Assembly (NCBI RefSeq): GCF_022014235.1
Contig: NZ_JAKLTD010000003.1
Location: 1 to 64,000, forward strand
Source: Methanothermobacter sp. K4
Lineage (GTDB): Archaea; Methanobacteriota; Methanobacteria; Methanobacteriales; Methanothermobacteraceae
Direction of reading: 5' to 3'
Length of the DNA stretch: 64,000 nucleotides
The notes below the pieces were generated by a model. It was given only the letters and a program-made list of their open reading frames with translations. It was not told the origin of the DNA and did not search any database. Shown in pieces: positions 57,402-64,000 of this stretch (positions within the stretch are counted from its first letter, which is position 1; each line of letters starts with the position of its first letter). Made by a program: the position numbers and the translations under genes.

Positions 57402-59060
57402 ATGACTGTGGAGGACCTCGTCTACCGCTACGCACTCATGAATGCGGTTAAGCACAGGGGAAAGGCAAACCCGGGCGCCGTCATGGGGGCCGTTATGAGC
57501 AACGAACCTGAACTCAGAAGTAGGGCCCCCGAGGTCAAGGAGGCTGTTCAGGCTGCTGTTGAGAAGGTTAACAGTTTAACACCTGAGGAACAGCAGAGGG
57601 AAATGGAGAGGCTCGGCCTTGAAATCAGGGAGAGGAAGCAGAAGAAGAGGCGGGGACTCAGGGACCTCCCGGATGTTAAGGGTGAGGTTGTACTGAGGTT
57701 CGCCCCCAACCCCAGCGGACCACTCCACATAGGCCATGCAAGGGCAGCCATCCTCAACCATGAATACGCCAGGAGGTATGATGGCAGGCTAATACTCAGA
57801 ATCGAGGACACCGACCCCCGAAGGGTTGACCCGGAGGCCTATGATATGATCCCCTCTGACCTGGAGTGGCTTGGTGTTGAATGGGATGAGACCGTCATCC
57901 AGAGCGACCGAATGGAGATCTACTATGAGTACACAGAGAGGCTCATAGAGAGGGGTGGAGCATACGTATGCACCTGTACCCCGGAGGCATTCAGGAAACT
58001 CAAAAATGAGGGGGAGGCCTGTCACTGCCGCGACCTGGGGGTCAGGGAGAACCTCCAGCGCTGGAGGGAGATGTTTGAGATGCCAGAGGGCTCAGCGGTT
58101 GTTAGGGTTAAGACGGACCTCCAGCACCCCAACCCCGCCATAAGGGACTGGATTTCAATGAGGATAGTGGAGGCAGAACACCCCCGCACAGGCAGACGCT
58201 ACAGGGTGTACCCCATGATGAACTTCTCGGTTGCTGTGGACGACCACCTCCTCGGGGTGACCCATGTCCTCAGGGGCAAGGACCACCTTGCAAACAGCGA
58301 AAAACAGGAGTACCTCTACAGGCACCTAGACTGGGGGCCCCCGGTATTCATACACTACGGACGCCTCAAGATGGATGACATTGCACTGAGCACATCAGGG
58401 GCAAGAGAGGGGATAACCGCCGGTAAATACTCTGGCTGGGACGACCCCCGCCTTGGAACCATCAGGGCCATCGCAAGGAGGGGTGTGAGGCCAGAGGCGA
58501 TAAGAAAACTCATGGTTGAGATCGGTGTCAAGATAGCAGACTCCACCATGAGCTGGAAGAAGATCTACGGTCTCAACAGGAACATCCTGGAGGAAGAAGC
58601 CAGGAGGTACTTCTTCGCGGCAGACCCTGTCAGGTTCGAAATAGCTGGACTGCCAGAACCCATCAGGGTTGAAAGACCCCTGCACCCTGATAAACCTGAA
58701 CTGGGTAACCGGATCCTCGAGCTGAATGGGGACGTTTACCTCCCCAGGGGTGACCTCAGGGAGGGTCCTCTGAGGTTAATAGATGCTGTTAACGTGATCT
58801 ACTCTGATGGTGAACTCAGATACCACAGTGAGGGCATCGAGGAGGCAAGGGAGCTGGGGGCAGCCATGATACACTGGGTTCCAGCCGAATCAGCCCTCAA
58901 GGCAGTGGTCGTGATGCCTGACGCCTCAGAGGTTGAGGGTGTCATTGAGCATGATGCCTTAGAACTTGAGGTTGATGATGTGGTACAGCTTGAAAGATTC
59001 GGCTTTGCCAGGCTGGATTCATCAGGCGAGAGACTGTTATTCTATTATGCCCATAAATGA
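57402..59060 (+). CDS. gltX: Glutamyl-tRNA synthetase, archaeal type
   Basis: This 552-residue class I synthetase charges tRNA-Glu and, in archaea, tRNA-Gln with Glu for later amidation by GatDE. FAPNPSGPLHIGHARA is the HIGH motif and MDDIALSTSGAREG holds the KMSKS-equivalent. The C-terminus is a beta-barrel as in GlnRS. The start could be ATG 57402 or GTG 57408; GGTG lies just before both. Confidence 0.94.
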   Translation: MTVEDLVYRYALMNAVKHRGKANPGAVMGAVMSNEPELRSRAPEVKEAVQAAVEKVNSLTPEEQQREMERLGLEIRERKQKKRRGLRDLPDVKGEVVLRFAPNPSGPLHIGHARAAILNHEYARRYDGRLILRIEDTDPRRVDPEAYDMIPSDLEWLGVEWDETVIQSDRMEIYYEYTERLIERGGAYVCTCTPEAFRKLKNEGEACHCRDLGVRENLQRWREMFEMPEGSAVVRVKTDLQHPNPAIRDWISMRIVEAEHPRTGRRYRVYPMMNFSVAVDDHLLGVTHVLRGKDHLANSEKQEYLYRHLDWGPPVFIHYGRLKMDDIALSTSGAREGITAGKYSGWDDPRLGTIRAIARRGVRPEAIRKLMVEIGVKIADSTMSWKKIYGLNRNILEEEARRYFFAADPVRFEIAGLPEPIRVERPLHPDKPELGNRILELNGDVYLPRGDLREGPLRLIDAVNVIYSDGELRYHSEGIEEARELGAAMIHWVPAESALKAVVVMPDASEVEGVIEHDALELEVDDVVQLERFGFARLDSSGERLLFYYAHK

Positions 59061-59094
59061 ATGGGAACCTCTTTCAACCATTTTTCTTGAAGGC

Positions 59095-59188
59095 CTTTCA
59101 GTGGACAGATTAAACAGGTAGACGTCGAAGATGCACGGCTTGTCTGTGAGCAAGATCGTCTTTCAGTGGACAGATTAAACAGGTAGAC
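59095..59188 (+). repeat. 29-bp direct repeat pair with 36-base spacer
   Basis: Identical copies at 59095-59123 and 59160-59188 (CTTTCAGTGGACAGATTAAA then CAGGTAGAC) are separated by 36 bases. The 29/36 geometry resembles a single CRISPR unit, but there are only two copies and no Cas genes in the window. Other gene ends here show similar two-copy repeats of unrelated sequence. Confidence 0.95.
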
Positions 59189-59282
59189 TCTACTGGGAGC
59201 ACACATAAATTTAATTATAATGGCGAAAAGATCTGAAACTGTCAGTAGATCTTCGGGTTCATACTTCATTCTGGGGGTAATG

Positions 59283-59585
59283 ATGAACAGACTTGAACTT
59301 GCCAGGAAGTTTTCAGAGTCACTGAATTATCCTGAAATAGAAAAAATAATCCTTTTTGGGTCCGTTGCCAGGGGGGATGATAGCGAGGGCTCTGATATAG
59401 ACATAATCATAATCTCCACAAAAAAAACTGAAATAAAGGATAAGGTCATAAGGAAGGCGCGTGATATACTCCTCAGCACAGGTGTCCATATCTCAGTTAA
59501 GGTCATTTCACCTGAGGAATACAGGCTTCTGGGGGACACCCATTTCATCTCCAGAATAAGGAAAGAGGGTGTGGTGCTTGGGTGA
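59283..59585 (+). CDS. MNT-type nucleotidyltransferase (antitoxin of HEPN/MNT pair)
   Basis: This 100-residue minimal nucleotidyltransferase has LFGSVARGDDSEGSDIDIIII, the GSxARG...DxD active site. In HEPN/MNT modules it AMPylates or otherwise blocks the HEPN ribonuclease. The ATG at 59283 has GGGG upstream. The HEPN gene follows directly. Confidence 0.87.
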   Translation: MNRLELARKFSESLNYPEIEKIILFGSVARGDDSEGSDIDIIIISTKKTEIKDKVIRKARDILLSTGVHISVKVISPEEYRLLGDTHFISRIRKEGVVLG

Positions 59586-59598
59586 TGAGAAAATTTTA

Positions 59599-59945
59599 AT
59601 GGAAAAGGCAGTCAGGAAACTTGAGGCTGCCAGAACACTATGCGAACATGGATTCTATGGAGATGCAGTAAGCAGAGCATACTACGCCATGTTCTTTGCA
59701 GCAAGAGCACTGCTATCACGGAGAAACATTTACCCGCAGACTCATAGGGATTGATTTCACAGTTTGGACTCGAATTCGTAAAGAACGGAGAATTCCAGAA
59801 GGAAATATTTGACATACTTCTAAGGGCATATGAAGATAGGGAAGAGGCGGATTATGGTATCCTTTCAGAAATAGATCAGAAAGAAGCAATTATTATAATC
59901 AAAGGAGCATTGAAGTTCGTGGAGGAATGTAAAACCTTCAGATAA
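59599..59945 (+). pseudogene. HEPN-domain toxin, frameshifted
   Basis: Frame 1 gives MEKAVRKLEAARTLCEHGFY, then AYYAMFFAARALLSRRNIYPQTH and a stop at 59752-59754. Frame 2 continues from 59757 as ISQFGLEFVKNGEFQKEIFD and ends KFVEECKTFR. Adding one G to the GGG run at 59747-59749 restores a single HEPN protein of about 115 residues. The R-x6-H ribonuclease motif (RNIYPQTH) lies just before the shift, so the truncated product keeps it but loses the second half of the helical bundle. A sequencing error in the G run is possible. Confidence 0.85.
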
Positions 59946-60098
59946 ATATCTGAGACCTTATTGTTGATGGCATTCAGCCCCATTAACAGGGATTGCAACT
60001 TTTTATACAGCAATTTTTATTAACTCCTGTGGACTACATGATAATATCATTCTTCTTCAGGGAACCTACCTGAAAATTAGTTTCTGAGAGGTTAAATC

Positions 60099-61331
60099 AT
60101 GGTGACAGTAAACGAAAACTACCTGCTACTTAAAAGCAGTTACATATTCTCTGAGATAAACAGGAGAGTGGAGGACTTCCAGAGGAAAAACCCTGATGCC
60201 GATGTGATAAGGATGGGTATAGGGGATGTTACAAGGCCCCTCCCCTCCGTGGTGGTGGAGGCCTTCCACAGGGCCGTCGATGAGATGGCTCACGAGGAAA
60301 CCTTCATGGGATATGGACCTGAACAGGGTTACCCATTCCTCAGGGAGGCCATAGCAGAAAACGATTACGCCTCAAGGGGTGTTGAGGTTTCACCCGAGGA
60401 GATATTCATAAGTGACGGTGCAAAGTGTGACACAGGAAACATCCAGGAGATCTTTGGACAGGACAATGTGGTCGCGGTGACAGACCCTGTCTATCCAGTG
60501 TACGTGGAGAGCAACGTTATGGCGGGAAGGGCCGGTCCCGCAGATGAGACTGGAAGGTACAGTGGTCTGGTGTACATTCCGTGCACAGAGGAGAACGGAT
60601 TCATACCAGCACTTCCTGAGGAGAAGGTTGACCTCATATACCTCTGCTACCCCAACAACCCCACAGGAACAGCGCTCACAGAGAAGCAACTCGCAGAGTG
60701 GGTTGACTATGCAAGGGACAGTGGCAGCATAATACTATTCGATGCAGCGTACGAGGCCTACATACAGGAGGATGGAATACCCCACAGCATCTATGAGGTG
60801 GAGGGTGCAAGGGAGGTTGCAGTTGAGTTCAGGAGCTTCTCAAAGAACGCCGGTTTCACAGGTACAAGGTGCGCCTTCACTGTGGTGCCAGAGGAACTGG
60901 AGGTCCCCGACAGTCAGGGGAGGATGCACTCCCTTAAGGAGCTCTGGAACAGGCGCCAGACAACAAAGTTCAATGGGGTTTCCTACCCTGTGCAGAGGGC
61001 CGCGGAGGCGGTCTACACACCTGAGGGCCAGAGGGAGATAAGGGAGTCAATAGACTACTACATGGAGAATGCACGGATAATAAGGGAGAGCCTTGAAAGT
61101 GCAGGTCTGAGGTACTATGGTGGTGTTAACGCACCATACATCTGGATAAAGACACCTGAGGGCATGGATTCGTGGCAGTTCTTTGACATGCTACTCAATG
61201 AGGCGGAGGTTGTTGGAACACCAGGGTCTGGCTTTGGACCGAGCGGTGAGGGATACTTCAGGCTAACAGCATTCAACTCCCTTAAAAATACTGTGAGGGC
61301 AATGGAAAGGATATCTGAACTCAGCTTCTAG
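60099..61331 (+). CDS. dapL: LL-diaminopimelate aminotransferase
   Basis: DapL converts tetrahydrodipicolinate directly to LL-diaminopimelate with Glu as donor, in lysine synthesis and, in this genus, without the acylated bacterial intermediates. The 410-residue protein has [26 protein letters not shown] and the PLP lysine in [20 protein letters not shown] precedes the ATG. TATA-like CTTTTTATACAG lies about 90 bases upstream. Confidence 0.95.
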   Translation: MVTVNENYLLLKSSYIFSEINRRVEDFQRKNPDADVIRMGIGDVTRPLPSVVVEAFHRAVDEMAHEETFMGYGPEQGYPFLREAIAENDYASRGVEVSPEEIFISDGAKCDTGNIQEIFGQDNVVAVTDPVYPVYVESNVMAGRAGPADETGRYSGLVYIPCTEENGFIPALPEEKVDLIYLCYPNNPTGTALTEKQLAEWVDYARDSGSIILFDAAYEAYIQEDGIPHSIYEVEGAREVAVEFRSFSKNAGFTGTRCAFTVVPEELEVPDSQGRMHSLKELWNRRQTTKFNGVSYPVQRAAEAVYTPEGQREIRESIDYYMENARIIRESLESAGLRYYGGVNAPYIWIKTPEGMDSWQFFDMLLNEAEVVGTPGSGFGPSGEGYFRLTAFNSLKNTVRAMERISELSF

Positions 61332-61334
61332 GTG

Positions 61335-61424
61335 AGTTCTGAAAATAAATTATTTTTTGATTATTTATTCTTCAGTGGCTGGTTCAGGTCTCAAAGTTCT
61401 GAAAATATAAATTATTTTTTTGAT
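61335..61424 (+). repeat. Direct repeat pair after dapL
   Basis: AGTTCTGAAAAT followed by AAATTATTTTTTGAT occurs at 61335-61362 and again at 61395-61424 with small insertions, 60 bases apart. Both copies end in T-runs and could serve as tandem terminators for dapL. Confidence 0.8.
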
Positions 61425-61468
61425 GGATGATGTATGGGTTCATCTTCCAAAAAAATAAAATTGGGGTT

Positions 61469-62050
61469 TTAATTCATGGCAAGGTTTATTGCCCTGTAGG
61501 CTACGCTGGTCCCCATATTGAGGTCCCTCTGGACTATCGAGCTGCTTTTGGTTTTTGTCCACCTTGACCAGTCGCTCCTTCCATTGAGGTAGCCCCGCTG
61601 CATGAGGCTGTAGATGTCCCCTGAAACGTAGCTTATGCTGGGTGCAAGGTACGTGGCCTGTTTTTCGTAGCTGTTGTGGAGTGTGGATGACTCTCCACTT
61701 ACACAGTGAGGTGCTGAGAAAGTGTCTGTGATGTAGTGGCTTGCAACACCAAAGCAGTAACTGGCATACCTGTAATTCTTGCTTCTGTAGGCACTCCTAC
61801 CCCTGTCAAGCCACTTTTTAGCCTCTGTAAAGCTTCTGGGAAAGCTGTGCCTAACAGTATCATGAAACTTTTCGTCAGGGTCGTTGGATCCGTCGATCAT
61901 GGCGTTAATGTTGATCTTTGATCTCTTGGAGGATGGAAGCTTCTCATAGATGGCCTCAGCGGCGTCATAGTGGGTGACGGTCTTCCATGCATAGGAGCAT
62001 GGCATCAGCATGAGGACGAGAACGAGAATTAATGACACACCCCTCTTCAT
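61469..62050 (-). CDS. Secreted zinc-dependent phospholipase C-like protein
   Basis: This 193-residue protein has a signal peptide (MKRGVSLILVLVLMLMPCSYA) cut just before a Trp, which in bacterial Zn-PLC is the N-terminal metal ligand. Further ligands fit: WKTVTH, DPDEKFHDTVRHSFP, SHYITDTFSAPH (HxxxD then H) and HNSYE (HxxxE). GGAGGT precedes the ATG at 62050 by six bases; the longer frame upstream is not supported. It is probably exported; the substrate in an archaeon with ether lipids is unclear. Confidence 0.82.
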   Translation of the reverse strand: MKRGVSLILVLVLMLMPCSYAWKTVTHYDAAEAIYEKLPSSKRSKININAMIDGSNDPDEKFHDTVRHSFPRSFTEAKKWLDRGRSAYRSKNYRYASYCFGVASHYITDTFSAPHCVSGESSTLHNSYEKQATYLAPSISYVSGDIYSLMQRGYLNGRSDWSRWTKTKSSSIVQRDLNMGTSVAYRAINLAMN

Positions 62051-62142
62051 TTTAAAACCTCCATGATAATATGAGGGATGCACATGTATAAATTTTTCCT
62101 TAACAGGGAGTGATGATATAAAAAATAGAAAAAAGAGGAGGT

Positions 62143-64000
62143 TCACTTTCCAGCTCCACCCCTCACGAAACCGAAGGCCACGAGGCCAGCGGCCACGAGG
62201 ACACCCACGATACCATAAACGTACCATGAGGAGTCAGCGCCGCCAGAAGTGGAGGTTGCGTTTGTAACCTCATAGGCCCTCTTAGCCTCCATGGGAGAAT
62301 CCTCTGAAACCTCAGATGCCGCATTCACATCAGCCGGCGAAGCAGTATGCTCAGCACCCGGCGTGTAATCTGCATGGCCTGCGGTACCATGGGAACCTGA
62401 GGGTAAACCCCCGGTTGAACCACCTGTGGAGCCGCCGGGAATGCCGGGTACTCCGCCCTGGTTTCCGTTCTGGCTTCCGCCATTGTTCACCGGGATGAGG
62501 TCTTCAAGTGTCCTGTTTGCAGGGATGCTGAATATGTACTGGAGCGCATTCATGGATCCTGTGCCCCCTGAGAGGAGTATGTTGAGTTCATCCCTGTTTA
62601 TGAGGCGCTCAGCCGCTTTACTGACTGTAGGCGGGGATATCAGGTTTGGTGATGAGTAGTCGTGCTTGTAGAGTCTGATGTACTCCTCATACATGTTGGA
62701 TCCGGCTGCGAAGCGTGGACCCTGCCAGGTGATGATTGCAACCTTCCCTGTGTTGGTCTTCTCATCCCATACCACTATGTAGCCCACCATTCCATTCATA
62801 CCGCCCTCTGTCTCGAGCCTTGTCTCCTCAGTTGTCAGCCTCTGGTTGGAGTAGGTTCCCTGGCCAGCTGAAACCCCCAGGAGCATGAATAGGATGTCAT
62901 CCTTACAGTTGTCCAGTGTTGTTACGTAGATGTACTTCTCGTTCTCACCCTTGGGGTAATTCTGGAATATGTAGTCTGCTATGAGGTAACCGGGTGAGCT
63001 TCCACCACAGACATGGTTGTGGAAGAGCCAGCCCATTAGCACGTCGAATGGCGGATCATAGGGGAGTACCTCCTGGATTATGTAATTCGCTGAACTCTGA
63101 ACAGTGAATGTTCCCGCTGTGAGGTTGTAGTACATTGACCTGATTATCCTCTGGGACCCGTTGATGAGGAAGAAGTCGAACTTCAGCTGACCCCAGAGCG
63201 GTGCATGGACAGGCAGGAGTGTCTTTCTGCTTAACCTTGATCCCAGCACATCGAATATTCCATCCCAGACAGCGCCTGTGTCCTGGCCGTTGATCCTCAC
63301 ATAACCTGCGGATGTCAGCACGAAAAGGTGATAGTCATCCTTCTCAAGGTTTATACCCATTGCCCTGAAGAGCTCCACGGCCTTCTCGGCTGCAAGGCGC
63401 CCGATGTTTTTGAGGTCACCGTAGGTGAGGTTTCCTGTAATGTATGTCCTGTTTGCCGGTGTTGCATTCACAAGGTTTGTCTGGTTCAGTATGTAGTTGA
63501 GGTCGAGTCCGGCTGCACTGATGGTTGTGTTACCCTTGGTGGGTTCATATCCCATGATATAGTTGACCTGGTCCTGTGTGAGGTTGTCGAATGCGTAGAG
63601 GATCTTCACAAGTGATTCGGGACTTGTTGTGAGTTTTTTAACTGCCCATGCATTGAACTTGAGTTCAGAGACCGCCGTGGCTTTTGTTTCCTGTTTGTAC
63701 TTGTTTATCAGTTCCTGCTGACTGTAGGCCATTATTATGAGGGTTCCTGTCTTTGTCTTTGAGTTCCACCGGATGAATCCGGCGATGTTGGTGTCCGCTG
63801 TTGTGTTGAAACCAACGTAGGCCCTCTTACCGGGTGTTGCGTCCATGGCGTATATGAAGACGTCATCGTCTGATCCACCAGGCACACCAACAACCTGGTA
63901 ACTGACACCCTCCAGTGGAAGCCCGAATTCATTGGTTGCAGGATAGTATTTTAGGAGTGTCTCTATCATTGCATATCCGCTGATGGTACCGAGGCAGACG
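62143..64000 (-). CDS. FmdE-like surface protein, 5' end beyond window
   Basis: At least 618 residues are visible; the frame stays open to the window end (CLGTISGYAMIETLLKYYP at its edge), so the N-terminus is missing. Two FmdE-like cysteine sites occur: CLGTISGY at the start and HNHVCGGSSPGYLIADYIF near the middle. Several N-x-T/S sequons are present (LNQTN, GNLTY, NGSQ). A Gly/Ser/Pro-rich linker and a C-terminal helix (YVYGIVGVLVAAGLVAFGF) with short basic tail suggest a membrane-anchored outer protein. Methanogens carry families of such proteins; their function is unknown. Confidence 0.78.
   Translation of the reverse strand, partial: VCLGTISGYAMIETLLKYYPATNEFGLPLEGVSYQVVGVPGGSDDDVFIYAMDATPGKRAYVGFNTTADTNIAGFIRWNSKTKTGTLIIMAYSQQELINKYKQETKATAVSELKFNAWAVKKLTTSPESLVKILYAFDNLTQDQVNYIMGYEPTKGNTTISAAGLDLNYILNQTNLVNATPANRTYITGNLTYGDLKNIGRLAAEKAVELFRAMGINLEKDDYHLFVLTSAGYVRINGQDTGAVWDGIFDVLGSRLSRKTLLPVHAPLWGQLKFDFFLINGSQRIIRSMYYNLTAGTFTVQSSANYIIQEVLPYDPPFDVLMGWLFHNHVCGGSSPGYLIADYIFQNYPKGENEKYIYVTTLDNCKDDILFMLLGVSAGQGTYSNQRLTTEETRLETEGGMNGMVGYIVVWDEKTNTGKVAIITWQGPRFAAGSNMYEEYIRLYKHDYSSPNLISPPTVSKAAERLINRDELNILLSGGTGSMNALQYIFSIPANRTLEDLIPVNNGGSQNGNQGGVPGIPGGSTGGSTGGLPSGSHGTAGHADYTPGAEHTASPADVNAASEVSEDSPMEAKRAYEVTNATSTSGGADSSWYVYGIVGVLVAAGLVAFGFVRGGAGK

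Noticed and set aside
59095-59188. CRISPR array
   Set aside because: Only two repeat copies and no cas genes; five other gene ends in the window show similar two-copy repeats of unrelated sequence, so local duplication is simpler.

Overview
The window comes from a thermophilic, hydrogenotrophic methanogen and reads as Methanothermobacter, very close to M. thermautotrophicus. Supporting signs are an archaeal S10/spc/alpha ribosomal super-operon, archaeal-only proteins (S4e, L19e, L32e, L34e, L14e, L18e, RpoD/N/K, Rpp29, aIF1), TATA-box promoters, GGAGGTG or GGTGAT ribosome-binding sites, ATG/GTG/TTG starts, DapL, PycA-BirA, a mevalonate-to-prenyl block, and a tRNA-Pro(GGG) that I read as carrying two introns. 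The species name is recalled knowledge, not the result of a search.

Layout. (1) 1-0.9 kb: a 5S rRNA gene and a frameshifted membrane-protein pseudogene. (2) 0.9-5.7 kb: CDF transporter, aminotransferase and radical SAM protein on the minus strand, then CoaD and an ITP/XTP phosphatase on the plus strand. (3) 5.7-11.7 kb, the accessory region: two tandem STT3/AglB oligosaccharyltransferases facing class III-signal pilin genes. The pilin locus is a duplicated A-B pair in which one B copy has lost its hydrophobic core, plus a divergently transcribed winged-helix protein and a third pilin. (4) 11.9-15.2 kb: a membrane-anchored PLD-like protein, a UPF0173 hydrolase, and an OapABC/ArvABC cluster (small GTPase, former DUF2073, former DUF2072). 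These Arv genes are linked to vesicle formation in haloarchaea. (5) 15.2-27.4 kb: RqcH/NEMF, an EMC6-like protein, DUF2070, fumarase beta subunit, an amidohydrolase-like protein, a NYN nuclease, a PLP protein, RtcA (apparently with a CTG start), BirA and PycA, and a METTL5-type methyltransferase. (6) 27.7-53.9 kb: an almost unbroken translation/transcription super-operon. It starts with a SPOUT methyltransferase and L3, and runs through SecY, Adk, an EMC3-like DUF106 protein, Cmk, Cbf5, tRNA-Ser, RNA polymerase subunits D, N and K, tRNA-Pro, enolase, S2 and MEMO to mevalonate kinase and isopentenyl phosphate kinase. (7) 54-61.3 kb: IDI-2, RNase J, IdsA, GltX, a MNT/HEPN toxin-antitoxin pair with a frameshifted toxin, and DapL. 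(8) 61.4-64 kb, minus strand: a secreted zinc phospholipase C-like protein and a large FmdE-like surface protein cut by the window end.

The most notable points are: the two-intron tRNA-Pro, whose bulge-helix-bulge motifs imply a fixed splicing order; the duplicated and partly deleted pilin pair beside two STT3 genes; the CTG start of rtcA; and six separate short tandem duplications, each placed at or just after the stop codon of a housekeeping gene. I saw no convincing CRISPR array, insertion sequence or prophage.
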